Source: Myxococcales bacterium (GTDB lineage: Bacteria; Myxococcota; Polyangia; Fen-1088). Taken from it: a DNA stretch of 6,582 nucleotides. Position 1 is the stretch's first letter, and the number at the start of each line of letters is the position of its first letter. The notes under the pieces were generated by a model. It did not search any database, had not been told where the DNA came from, and worked only from the letters and a program-made list of their open reading frames with translations. The stretch lies in contig PMCR01000463.1 in NCBI GenBank assembly GCA_003155465.1, positions 1 to 6,582 of the forward strand. Direction: 5' to 3'. Position numbers and translations under genes: made by a program. This document shows positions 1-6,247 of the stretch, in pieces.

Positions 1-9
1 CCGCATTCC

Positions 10-14
10 AGGAG
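10..14 (+). promoter_or_regulatory. Shine-Dalgarno of the DUF2442-like gene
   Basis: AGGAG lies six bases before the ATG at 21. It fixes the start and shows that the gene is intact at the window edge. No promoter can be judged because the upstream DNA is cut off. Confidence 0.7.
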
Positions 15-20
15 CGGACA

Positions 21-299
21 ATGATTAAGATCACCCGCGCACGACATGGGGAAGCATCAACGATCGAGTTGTGGTTTTCCGACGACACGACCGGCACATA
101 CGACATGGCTCCAATTCTCGAGCACGACACGGTGCTTGCGCGTCCGCTACGCGACCCTGCGTACTTTTCCTCGTTCTACCTGGAGCTAGGTGCACTGGCT
201 TGGCCAAACGGTCTTGAGTTCAGTCCGGCAGCCCTTCACGCGGCTTCGCTTGAATCGGGACGACTACTGGCGCTGCCCCGGTTGGCTCACGGGAGCTAG
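21..299 (+). CDS. DUF2442-like small protein
   Basis: A 92-residue protein resembling the DUF2442 family. Visible family-like elements are a strand pair around residues 17-29 (LWFSDDTTGTYDM), a middle LRDPAYF segment (43-49) and a C-terminal WPNGLEFSPAALH motif (61-73). The WPNG...P.AL ending is the part I recognise best. The function of this family is not established. Members often sit next to a DUF4160 gene, and such pairs have been suspected to be toxin-antitoxin-like; any such partner would lie upstream, outside the window. The ATG is supported by AGGAG at 10-14, six bases upstream. There is no membrane segment or signal peptide. The gene converges on tldE. Confidence 0.8.
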   Translation: MIKITRARHGEASTIELWFSDDTTGTYDMAPILEHDTVLARPLRDPAYFSSFYLELGALAWPNGLEFSPAALHAASLESGRLLALPRLAHGS

Positions 300-316
300 T
301 TCCGCCCGTCAGAAGA

Positions 317-335
317 GCGGCCATGTTTCGGCCGC
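317..335. terminator. GC hairpin in the convergent gap, possible weak terminator
   Basis: GCGGCC (317-322) and GGCCGC (330-335) form a perfect 6-bp stem with a 7-base loop, 17 bases after the DUF2442-like stop. No T-tract follows on either strand, so it is not a classical intrinsic terminator. It could still slow the polymerase between the two convergent genes. In high-GC DNA such hairpins also arise by chance. Confidence 0.3.
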
Positions 336-402
336 CGAGGCGCGCCGAGGGCGCATACGTGGACGCATGTAACCTAGAAGCAACGAAGCCGGGCGGATCC
401 GT

Positions 403-429
403 CTCTGTGGCCTCTGTGGCCTCTGTGGT
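403..429. repeat. Three tandem copies of a 9-mer, CTCTGTGGC
   Basis: Copies are at 403-411, 412-420 and 421-429; the last ends in T instead of C. The array sits 12 bases past the tldE stop. On the minus strand it reads as CCACAGAGG-type units following TTTTCA. This resembles a short repeat (ACCACAGAGG...ACAGAGG) that I recall as dispersed in intergenic DNA of many environmental bacteria. The repeat itself is seen directly; membership of that family is recall. Confidence 0.8.
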
Positions 430-441
430 GAAAAGAGCAAA

Positions 442-1806
442 CTACGTCCCGGCCACGGTGATACGCGATACTCGCAACGTCGGGCTCTGCACCGAGCTGC
501 GCGTGTCCAGGTCGTTGCCCACCCCATCGATGCTCTTCCAAAGATCGTCGAAGTTGATCGAAATGGTGATCTCGCTGACCGGATGAGCGCGGCTGCCGTT
601 GTCGATCCAGAAACCGTTCGCGCCTTGCGACCAGTCACCCGTAACCGGGTTGAATCCAAAACCCATCAGATCGGTGACATAGAGCCCCTGTGGCAGGCGT
701 TCCAGATCGGCTGCTTCTGTCTTCCCCGGAAGCAGGATGAAGTTCGACGTGCTCACGTGCGGCCCGCCGCCCACGCCTCGTCCCGCCGATCCGGTTGAAC
801 GACGGCCGAGTTTGCGCGCGGAATACACATCGCAAAGAAAACTGCGCAGAACACCCTCGGACACCACCACATTGGGCCGCGCGGCGAGCCCCTCGCCGTC
901 GAAGGGCCGCGATCCGGGCGCGCGTCGTCGCAGAGGATCGTCCACCACCGTGACCAGCGACGAGGCCACGGCCGTACCCTCGCGCGCGGCCAGGTAACTG
1001 CTCTTGCGCCACACGGCCCCGCCCGAGACCACACCCGCCAGTTGTCCGAGCAGCGCACGCGCCGCTTCGGGGGCGAACACCGCGGGAACCTGGCAGGTCG
1101 CAATCTTGCGTGATCCCAACTTGGCCAGAGCGCGCCGGGCCGCCTCCAGACCGACCGCCTCAGGGTCAAGCAACCCCGAGGTAAAGCGCGAAGAGGTCCA
1201 GTAGTGACCGTTGCGCTTCTTGCCGTCGGCGTCGTCGCACACCGGCGCAACCACCAAGGAAAGCCTGGTGCCCCGATAGCCACCCGAAAAACCGGCCGAG
1301 CTGGCAAAGGCCGTCGCGCCCATCACGCGACTTGCAACCCCGCCCTCTGAATTGGTCACGCGGCGATCGAAGTGCAGCGCCGCCTGCTCGCCCTGCTTGG
1401 CCAGACGCAAGGCCTGGGCGGCATCGAATGACGGCGCTGTCTCGTCCCACAAATCCAGGTCGGGAACTTCGCGCGCCATCTCGTGCCGGTCCGGCAAGTC
1501 GGCCAGCGGGTCCGGCTCGGCCAGGCCGCACAGCTCGACCGACTCGCGCGCAAACTGCCGCATTGCCGCGGGTGCGAAGTCCGAGGTGTAGGCAACCGCC
1601 ACCCGATGGTCGCGCAGGACGCGCAGCCCGAGCGCCCGGCTGCCGGCGTCCTTGACCAGCTCAGGCTCGCCCAGGCGAACCTTCACCTCCAGTTCGGATC
1701 CGTCCCCCACCAGGACCTCGGCACTATCCGCGCCAGCAGCCAGAGCGTGGGACAGCATCTCCTCGGCCCATTCCTGGCAGCGCCGCGCATCGGGAAGCTT
1801 GCTCAT
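442..1806 (-). CDS. tldE: TldE/PmbA, non-catalytic partner of TldD peptidase
   Basis: A 454-residue PmbA/TldE protein of typical length. The C-terminal signature is clear: GFNPVTGDWSQGANGFWI at about 384-401, then PVSEITISIN (409-418) and DLWKSI. These match the region that in E. coli PmbA reads FNPVTGD..RGA.GFW. The N-terminal part (10-75) carries the usual family layout. There is no HExxxH, as expected for TldE. In E. coli, TldD and TldE form a heterodimeric cytoplasmic metalloprotease acting on unfolded peptides. Known roles are removal of the microcin B17 leader and degradation of the CcdA antitoxin. The ATG overlaps the tldD stop in an ATGA, which implies translational coupling. GGAGG at 1819-1823 is 12 bases upstream, a rather long spacing. 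It is the last gene of the operon. Confidence 0.95.
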   Translation of the reverse strand: MSKLPDARRCQEWAEEMLSHALAAGADSAEVLVGDGSELEVKVRLGEPELVKDAGSRALGLRVLRDHRVAVAYTSDFAPAAMRQFARESVELCGLAEPDPLADLPDRHEMAREVPDLDLWDETAPSFDAAQALRLAKQGEQAALHFDRRVTNSEGGVASRVMGATAFASSAGFSGGYRGTRLSLVVAPVCDDADGKKRNGHYWTSSRFTSGLLDPEAVGLEAARRALAKLGSRKIATCQVPAVFAPEAARALLGQLAGVVSGGAVWRKSSYLAAREGTAVASSLVTVVDDPLRRRAPGSRPFDGEGLAARPNVVVSEGVLRSFLCDVYSARKLGRRSTGSAGRGVGGGPHVSTSNFILLPGKTEAADLERLPQGLYVTDLMGFGFNPVTGDWSQGANGFWIDNGSRAHPVSEITISINFDDLWKSIDGVGNDLDTRSSVQSPTLRVSRITVAGT

Positions 1807-3254
1807 GGCGTGCGCGTGCCTCCGACCGTGATTCGCGCAATTTTCACCGTCGGGGTCCCGACGCCCACTGGCACCGACTGCCCTTCCTTGCCACAGGTCC
1901 AGGTCCCCTCGGACAGCCTGAAGTCGTGCCCCACCATGGTCACCTGGCGCAGAACCTCGGGGCCGTTGCCGATCAAGTTCACCCCGCGCAAAGGCGCGGT
2001 GAGCTTGCCGTCCTCAATCAGATAGCTCTCGGTCAGTGAGAACACGAAGTCGCCGTTGGAGATGTTCACCTGCCCGCCCGAAAAGTTCTTGGCGTAGACG
2101 CCTCTTCTCACCGAACGAACAATGTCCTCCGGGTCGTCCTGGCCGCCCAGAAGAAGTGTGTTGGTCATACGCGGCAGAGGCTGGCAGCGAAAGCTCTCGC
2201 GCCGGCCGTTGCCCGTGGCCTCGCTGTGAAAGTGGCGAGCCGAGATGCGATCCTGCAAGTAGCCCCGCAGGATGCCCTTCTCGATCAGCAGGTTGCGCTG
2301 GCCCGGGTTGCCTTCGTCGTCCACATTCACGGAGCCCCGCGCATGAGCAACGGTTGCGTCGTCGACCACGGTGCACAGGGGCGACGCCACTGACTTGCCG
2401 ATCTGGTCCGTGTAGTTCGAGGTCTTCTTGCGGTTGAAGTCTGCCTCCAGGCCGTGGCCAACTGCCTCGTGCAGAAGGATGCCGGACTCGCCCGGCCCGA
2501 GCACGACTTCCATGGGTCCGGCGGGTGCCTCCTCGGCGTGCAACATGTCGAGCGCGATTCGCGCCGCCTCACGGCCGTGTTCCTCGGGCGCGTGCCCGGG
2601 CAGGGCGAACAGCTCCAGCCCCCGGCGCAGGGCCGTGCCCGAACGACCACCCTGACGCCGGCCTGCTTCCTCTGCCACGGCGTGAACCCCCAGACGGAGC
2701 ATGGGCTGGCGGTCCTGCGCCAGCCTTCCATCCGATGTGAAGACCAGAATCTCGCGCCACTCTTCCGACAACGAAGCTTCCACGCGCACGATGCGCGCAT
2801 CCAACGCTCGTGCCGCGGCATCGGCCCGGCGAAGCAGTGCCACCTTGTCCGGGCCAGGCCGGGTCAGGGATGACTCGGGCACGGAATAGACATCGCGGCA
2901 GGAAAGCGGGGTCAGCGCCACCGGCGCCACCCGACGGCCGGCCGCCGCGATCTGCCCAGCCGTGCGCGCGACCTCGCTCATGCGCGCCGAAGAAAGCTCC
3001 TCGGTGTAGGCGTAGCCGGTGGCATCCCCACGCAAGACGCGCACACCAAGACCGACGGTCAGCGCCCGGCCCACGCTGCGCACCTGCGCCTCCTCCATGA
3101 CGAAATCGGCTGCGCTGCGGAACTCGAAGTACAGGTCGGCGTACTCCCCGCCCGAGGCCAATGCCTCGCCCAGAAGTCGTTCTGCCACGGTCTCGTCGAT
3201 CCCGGCGAGCGGACTTGGGGCCGGGCGGTCGGCTGATCGGAACGCGCAACTCAC
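1803..3254 (-). CDS. tldD: TldD metalloprotease, catalytic subunit
   Basis: A 483-residue TldD, close to the E. coli length. The metal site HEAVGH is at 262-267 (H262, E263, H267), followed by [12 protein letters not shown] as in the family. The C-terminal [14 protein letters not shown] (453-466) carries Cys454, the conserved cysteine thought to complete the zinc site. Further family elements are VDDEGNPG (311-318) and [17 protein letters not shown] (390-406). It is expected to cut small or unfolded peptides inside the TldD/TldE barrel; the substrate here is unknown. The start is a GTG that directly follows the TGA of the upstream regulator gene (TGAGTG). I see no strong Shine-Dalgarno, so translation probably relies on reinitiation. 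No frameshift or missing key residue is seen. Confidence 0.96.
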   Translation of the reverse strand: MSCAFRSADRPAPSPLAGIDETVAERLLGEALASGGEYADLYFEFRSAADFVMEEAQVRSVGRALTVGLGVRVLRGDATGYAYTEELSSARMSEVARTAGQIAAAGRRVAPVALTPLSCRDVYSVPESSLTRPGPDKVALLRRADAAARALDARIVRVEASLSEEWREILVFTSDGRLAQDRQPMLRLGVHAVAEEAGRRQGGRSGTALRRGLELFALPGHAPEEHGREAARIALDMLHAEEAPAGPMEVVLGPGESGILLHEAVGHGLEADFNRKKTSNYTDQIGKSVASPLCTVVDDATVAHARGSVNVDDEGNPGQRNLLIEKGILRGYLQDRISARHFHSEATGNGRRESFRCQPLPRMTNTLLLGGQDDPEDIVRSVRRGVYAKNFSGGQVNISNGDFVFSLTESYLIEDGKLTAPLRGVNLIGNGPEVLRQVTMVGHDFRLSEGTWTCGKEGQSVPVGVGTPTVKIARITVGGTRTP

Positions 3255-3761
3255 TCAGGGATTGCCTAGCCCGAGTGCCTCGCTGTTCTTGCTGCGGATC
3301 TTGACCAGACCGCGCACCTCCACCTGGCGAATCCGCTCGCGCGTCAGATTGAGGATGGCGCCAACGTCTTCCAGGGTGATGCCGCCTCGATCCGCCACGT
3401 CCAGTGAGCAGGTCTCGGCCATTTCCCACACCTCCAGGTGGGGGAAATTGAGCTTGATGGCGCCGCTGTCGGGATTCACGTCCAGGTACAGGTGATGCTC
3501 GCAGCTTACGAACGGGCATGGGCGGGGCATGGCCAGGCACTCTTCACGCGTGCGCGGCTTCACAACATCCGCGGGATAGACCAACTCCTGCGCCAAGCGC
3601 TTCTCATCCCGGGTCAAGCGCTTGGGTGCGATGGTCTTCGACCGAAAACGTCCGTCGCGTGACGGCCGCACCTTGCGGCGAATCCTCGCGACCTCTGGTT
3701 GCGGCTGATCGTCGACCGTGTCGTCCTCGTACTCCTCGAATTCAGCTTTTTCGTCGGCCAT
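3255..3761 (-). CDS. Orphan sigma-70 region 4-like DNA-binding protein with Cys/His cluster
   Basis: A 168-residue soluble protein. The C-terminus (about 127-156, [22 protein letters not shown]) is a helix-turn-helix very like sigma-70 region 4, the part that reads the -35 element. There is no region 2 or 3, so it is not a complete sigma factor. The N-terminus is acidic (1-20), then basic (26-50), and probably disordered. The middle has [16 protein letters not shown] (80-95) and a later TC (118), giving Cys75, Cys82, Cys87, His89, His90 and Cys118 as possible metal ligands. Similar proteins are, as I recall, common in Myxococcota and relatives and are usually annotated only as sigma-like or DNA-binding. 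The ATG has a strong GGGAGGG five bases upstream. It lies 37 bases after the MerR-like gene and abuts tldD. Confidence 0.85.
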   Translation of the reverse strand: MADEKAEFEEYEDDTVDDQPQPEVARIRRKVRPSRDGRFRSKTIAPKRLTRDEKRLAQELVYPADVVKPRTREECLAMPRPCPFVSCEHHLYLDVNPDSGAIKLNFPHLEVWEMAETCSLDVADRGGITLEDVGAILNLTRERIRQVEVRGLVKIRSKNSEALGLGNP

Positions 3762-3766
3762 GGTGT

Positions 3767-3773
3767 CCCTCCC
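3767..3773 (-). promoter_or_regulatory. Strong Shine-Dalgarno of the sigma-region-4-like gene
   Basis: On the minus strand GGGAGGG precedes the ATG by five bases (ACACC). It is the best ribosome site in the four-gene unit and settles the start. The 37-base gap holding it shows no promoter-like hexamers, which supports co-transcription with the MerR-like gene. Confidence 0.7.
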
Positions 3774-3798
3774 TCGCGCGCGTCAGTCGGGGCACGCG

Positions 3799-4398
3799 CT
3801 AGTACAAGTCGCTGCCGCCCCCCGCGGCAGTCCCCGCTGCCGCCGCTGCGGCCTGCGAGGAAAAACTCGCTTCCAAACCAGAGATCCGCCGGACCAGTTC
3901 ACCGGCGGCATGCTTCGCCGCTTCGATCTCTCGTTCGACCTGCTGACGTCGCTCCGTGGTCAGCGCAGGCCCCTTAGCCTCACGCTCGAAGCCGGCGATG
4001 AGATCACGCAGACCCTTGCTGACTCCTTCGATCTCCTCCTTGAACCGGGCGAAGGAGCGCTGGATGTCCTCGATGGTCAGGTTGCGCGCCATCATGGCCT
4101 TCACCTGGTTCACCCTCCTGATGACGCCGGACGGATACAGGCCGCGTGACCCGCAGTGTTTGCCCTTGCGCCCCACCCGAACGGATCGCGGCAGCAGTCC
4201 CAGCTGCACGTACTTGCGCAGGGTCGCTTCCGAGAAGCGCACCCCCCTCGACGCGAAGACGTCGATGATCTCCCGCGAACTCATGCCCTTGGGGTACCGG
4301 CCCTCGATGTCGGCCAACTCATGCTCGTCGAGCAGCCCCGACGCGTGCATCGCCCCCATCTGAGCCCCAGCGGCAGCCATGTCTGTGCTTCGTTTCAT
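3799..4398 (-). CDS. MerR-like transcriptional regulator
   Basis: A 199-residue protein. A MerR-type winged helix-turn-helix is at about 38-102: SSREIIDVFASRGVRFSEATLRKY, then LGLLPRS and a wing rich in basic residues (RVGRKGKHCGSRGLYPS). A long charged helix (about 113-175) follows and probably forms the dimer coiled coil. The tail is Ala/Gly-rich (182-195). No effector-binding Cys pattern of metal-sensing MerR proteins is seen. The DNA-binding domain lies unusually far in, behind about 37 residues. The first ATG has no clear Shine-Dalgarno. Met7 at 4380 is an alternative that would leave a longer leader after the predicted promoter. It is the first gene of the operon with the sigma-like protein, tldD and tldE, and may control that operon through palindromes just upstream. 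Confidence 0.85.
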   Translation of the reverse strand: MKRSTDMAAAGAQMGAMHASGLLDEHELADIEGRYPKGMSSREIIDVFASRGVRFSEATLRKYVQLGLLPRSVRVGRKGKHCGSRGLYPSGVIRRVNQVKAMMARNLTIEDIQRSFARFKEEIEGVSKGLRDLIAGFEREAKGPALTTERRQQVEREIEAAKHAAGELVRRISGLEASFSSQAAAAAAGTAAGGGSDLY

Positions 4399-4411
4399 TA
4401 GCCGCTTGTGA

Positions 4412-4443
4412 CTGTATTCTATTCAATAGACTCTTCTCAATAG
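4412..4443 (-). promoter_or_regulatory. Candidate promoter of the regulator-tldD-tldE operon
   Basis: This AT-rich island is the only plausible promoter region before the MerR-like gene. Read on the minus strand, one option is TTGAGA (4435-4440), 17 bases, then ATACAG (4412-4417). The other is CTATTG (4438-4443), 16 bases, then TAGAAT (4416-4421), which has the better -10. With the second, transcription would start near 4409, only about ten bases before the first ATG. That would favour a leaderless-type start or the Met7 start. The choice between the two is inference. Confidence 0.4.
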
Positions 4444-4447
4444 AGAA
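4418..4447. promoter_or_regulatory. Paired palindromes, candidate operator
   Basis: TCTATTCAATAGA (4418-4430) is a perfect inverted repeat with a one-base centre. TTCTCAATAGAGAA (4434-4447) is a second one with 5-bp arms. They share the direct repeat TCAATAGA (4423-4430 and 4437-4444) with a 14-base period. They overlap the candidate promoter hexamers or their spacer. Spacer-located operators are typical of MerR-family control, so autoregulation by the adjacent gene is a reasonable guess. Confidence 0.5.
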
Positions 4448-4640
4448 AGTACTAAGCTTTTGTTCAGGTGTCTCCCGCGTCTTCTCGGCCGTCAGTCCTC
4501 GCCCGGCGGTCGAGTCACCCGACGCTCACGCCGTGCGAACGCTCCTCCTGGCACTGCTCGACCGCCTGTGCGCCGAGCCCGCGCGGCCGGCCCACATGGA
4601 CGATCGGCCTTCCGGTCCAGCGCAGATCGGCCAGCGTGCC

Positions 4641-4724
4641 CGTGAGCGGTGGCGGTAGCGTGAGCGGAACGCGGCCTGCGTGGGCGGTTCTCGTGAGCGT
4701 GAGCGGCACGCGGAGCGCTCACGC
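4641..4724. repeat. CGTGAGCG short repeat cluster with inverted copy
   Basis: Direct copies of CGTGAGCG begin at 4641, 4659, 4692 and 4698, and an inverted copy CGCTCACG is at 4716-4723. The last direct copy and the inverted one form a hairpin with perfect 9-bp arms (4697-4705 and 4716-4724) and a ten-base loop. Runs of GTGAGCG/GTGAACG-type units are, as I recall, common between genes in high-GC myxobacteria. No coding or mobile-element signature accompanies them. Confidence 0.7.
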
Positions 4725-4756
4725 ACTCGCCCACGCGACCCGCTAGCCGCGAACCG

Positions 4757-4780
4757 CGGGCCGGCCCTGCGGGCGGCCCG
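4757..4780 (-). terminator. GC-rich hairpin after the mepA-like gene
   Basis: On the minus strand CGGGCCG and CGGCCCG are 7-bp arms around ten bases that can extend the stem by a further CCC/GGG with one bulge. It starts about 20 bases after the stop codon. No T-tract follows, so any termination would be of a non-classical kind. The strong stem and position favour a 3'-end role. Confidence 0.4.
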
Positions 4781-4801
4781 TAATTGCCCGAAAGGCTCTA
4801 G

Positions 4802-5692
4802 CTACTGCCAGTAGACCGCGTGGGGTGGGTTCAGCAGCACGGATCGTCGGCCGTCGTCGCCTTCGAGAGTTGCTGGCACGACGCTGAGGGAACTCATGTA
4901 TTTCCAGCGTTTCTTCCACCACCGTCGCGGCCCTTTGTCCACGCAGCCAAACACGCGGTTCTGCACCGGGCAAAACACGCGCACGTGCATGTGATCGTCG
5001 TGTGGCCGCGCATCCGTGGGTTGGTGAAGGATTTCGCGTGCCCGCGCCACCAGGGCTGGATCGGCTTTCTCCTGCTCTGCCTCTTGCAGGAGCAACTCCG
5101 TGATCGGCTTGTGGATGAAGATCCACTGCACCTCGATGATCGGGTCGGAAAGCAAACTCGCCACCAAGGCCCATGTCCGCCGCAGATCGAGATGGCCATC
5201 GGGCAGCGGCTCGTGAATGCGTCGCCCGGTTTTCGCGGATGACCACGCCACCACAGTGCCGTCATCGGCGAAGCGAAGCATGGCGGGAAGGTTGGTGAGC
5301 GGGTTCCCGTCCTGATCCGCGGCATAGTAGAAGATGTCCACATCCCGTCCACTTTCGTGCGAACGGTGCATGCTCGAATCTCCCCCACGACGTAGCGACA
5401 GGTCCCCGACATAGGCCAGGCCGCCCGGGGCGGCCTGCTCGACCCGCGCAAAGGCACGCATCAATCCGCCCACGATTTCCTCGATGGCGAAGCTCCGGCC
5501 GCGCGTACGCCAGTCGGGGTGGATCTGGTACCCGTCTCCTTCGACCGGCAAGGCGACCGCCCGCAAGAGGGATCCATGCGCGTGGGTACCCCAAGACAGG
5601 CTGCCCCCGCCGGAGGTGGCAAAGATCCCCACGCAGCCCGGAAAAACGGTCAGGGCCGCGAGGGCAAGCTCGACGGTCATCGAGCTTCGCAA
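4802..5692 (-). CDS. MepA-like murein endopeptidase (peptidase M74), probable exported protein
   Basis: A 296-residue protein of the penicillin-insensitive murein endopeptidase family (M74, LAS metallopeptidases). HRSHESGRDVDIF (109-121) gives H109, H112 and D119; HDDHMHVRVFCP (231-242) gives H234 and H236. These match the zinc-site motifs HxxHxxGxDVD and HxHxR of E. coli MepA. That enzyme cuts D-alanyl-meso-diaminopimelate and diaminopimelate-diaminopimelate cross-links in the periplasm. A hydrophobic N-terminus (about 6-19) ending in FPGC20 suggests a signal peptide, possibly a lipoprotein, although Phe and Pro are poor lipobox residues. The TTG start is chosen because GGAGG (5702-5706) lies nine bases before it and it supplies Arg2. 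The ATG at 5680 would be 21 bases from that site. Cys241 and Cys250 could pair in the periplasm. It follows the dksA-like gene after 139 bases. Confidence 0.88.
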   Translation of the reverse strand: MRSSMTVELALAALTVFPGCVGIFATSGGGSLSWGTHAHGSLLRAVALPVEGDGYQIHPDWRTRGRSFAIEEIVGGLMRAFARVEQAAPGGLAYVGDLSLRRGGDSSMHRSHESGRDVDIFYYAADQDGNPLTNLPAMLRFADDGTVVAWSSAKTGRRIHEPLPDGHLDLRRTWALVASLLSDPIIEVQWIFIHKPITELLLQEAEQEKADPALVARAREILHQPTDARPHDDHMHVRVFCPVQNRVFGCVDKGPRRWWKKRWKYMSSLSVVPATLEGDDGRRSVLLNPPHAVYWQ

Positions 5693-5701
5693 GACGTCCC
5701 G

Positions 5702-5706
5702 CCTCC
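5702..5706 (-). promoter_or_regulatory. Shine-Dalgarno deciding the TTG start of the mepA-like gene
   Basis: Minus-strand GGAGG, within a G-rich run, is nine bases from the TTG at 5692 and 21 from the ATG at 5680. The spacing supports initiation at TTG. Confidence 0.55.
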
Positions 5707-5789
5707 CCCCTTTGACGTGATCGAGAACCTGCCCGCGCTCGTGGTCGAACCAGCCAGGCTGGGCTCTATCAGCTCGTCAGCGAGCACGC

Positions 5790-5823
5790 GAGCGACCCTG
5801 GCCATTCCCCTCGGGGGTCGCTC
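5790..5823 (-). terminator. Stem-loop just after the dksA-like gene
   Basis: GAGCGACCC (5790-5798) and GGGTCGCTC (5815-5823) are perfect 9-bp arms around a 16-base loop, beginning eight bases past the dksA-like stop. There is no T-tract. It may act as a weak terminator or an mRNA 3'-end stabiliser. It separates dksA from the mepA-like gene, so these two need not be one operon. A smaller CCAGC/GCTGG hairpin follows at 5750-5762. Confidence 0.45.
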
Positions 5824-5831
5824 CCCTGGCC

Positions 5832-6209
5832 CTACCCGTAGGCTTTCTCCATCCTCTCCTGATCCTCCTTGCAGCGGATGCAAAGAGTCGTCTCCAGTCT
5901 GGCCTCAAGCCGCTTGAGCGAGATCGGTTCGCCGCACTGCTCGCATAGGCCGAAAGTCTTATCGTCGATTCGCTCAAGAGCGTGGTCGATTTTCTGCAAG
6001 AATGTCTTCTCGCGTCCACGTAGCCTGAACGTGAACGATTGCAGGTACTCGGACGACGCAAGGTCCATCTCGTCCGGTAGATCATCGGACTCAAGCGTCA
6101 TATCTTCGCTCAACGTCCGCTGCGCGTTGCGGAGGATTTCTTTCTTGCGGCTCAACAGGATCTCGCGAAACCTCTTGAGATCTCTCTTCTTTAATCCGGT
6201 CCCTTCCAT
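5832..6209 (-). CDS. DksA/TraR-family C4 zinc-finger RNA polymerase regulator
   Basis: A 125-residue DksA/TraR protein, shorter than the 151 residues of E. coli DksA. A C4 zinc finger is formed by C89, C92, C110 and C113 (CEQC and CIRC). The long helices before it form the coiled coil. The tip segment LPDEMDLAS (44-52) keeps D46, D49 and A51, equivalent to the DxxDxA motif that E. coli DksA pushes into the polymerase secondary channel. A DksA-like effect on transcription initiation, possibly with ppGpp, is therefore likely. Its specific role is not visible, since myxobacteria-like genomes usually carry several paralogs. The ATG has AAGGGG four bases upstream. Codons look less GC-rich than in tldD/tldE. 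It is divergent from the small ribbon-helix-helix gene. Confidence 0.92.
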   Translation of the reverse strand: MEGTGLKKRDLKRFREILLSRKKEILRNAQRTLSEDMTLESDDLPDEMDLASSEYLQSFTFRLRGREKTFLQKIDHALERIDDKTFGLCEQCGEPISLKRLEARLETTLCIRCKEDQERMEKAYG

Positions 6210-6229
6210 GAAGCCCCTTGACTCAGGTT

Positions 6230-6243
6230 GTACGGACGTACGT
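6230..6243. promoter_or_regulatory. GTACG/CGTAC inverted repeat at the predicted dksA-like transcription start
   Basis: GTACG (6230-6234) and CGTAC (6237-6241) form a perfect 5-bp inverted repeat with a two-base centre. The overlapping ACGTACGT (6236-6243) is itself palindromic. The position, at about +1 of the candidate promoter, would suit a repressor site. No binding protein can be named from sequence. Confidence 0.4.
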
Positions 6244-6247
6244 TTCT

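Larger units (their letters stand above)
4448..4801. other. Gene-poor gap between the mepA-like gene and the regulator operon
   Basis: I see no convincing gene here. The stretch 4470-4640 is GC-rich with several open frames but none with a recognisable family or good ribosome site. The minus-strand frame across about 4515-4640 reads somewhat protein-like (TLADLRWTGRPIVHVGRP...) but has no plausible start outside the repeat. The right part holds CGTGAGCG repeats (4641-4724) and a strong hairpin (4757-4780). It may be a decayed gene plus repeat debris. Confidence 0.5.

Noticed and set aside
339..346. GGCGCGCC palindrome in the convergent gap.
   Set aside because: An 8-base GC palindrome is expected by chance in DNA of this composition.
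1483..2025. Plus-strand 180-residue open frame across the tldD/tldE junction.
   Set aside because: Antisense shadow of two well-supported genes, no recognisable domain or ribosome site.
2569..3540. Long 323-residue minus-strand open frame.
   Set aside because: It overlaps tldD and the sigma-like gene in another frame; its Arg/Gly/Pro-rich translation is typical of out-of-frame GC-rich DNA.
4802..4814. Perfect 6-bp inverted repeat CTACTG-C-CAGTAG at the mepA-like stop codon.
   Set aside because: Short, explained by the coding of the last residues plus the stop codon, and not paired with any other site, so not called an attachment site or terminator.
5677..5805. A 42-residue minus-strand frame before the mepA-like gene, starting MARVARVLADELIEP and ending in a GGGGTSC segment, superficially like a peptide substrate for TldD/TldE.
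   Set aside because: The glycine run is just the G-rich Shine-Dalgarno of the mepA-like gene read in another frame, the start lies in the loop of a hairpin, and there is no family resemblance. It is also far from tldDE.
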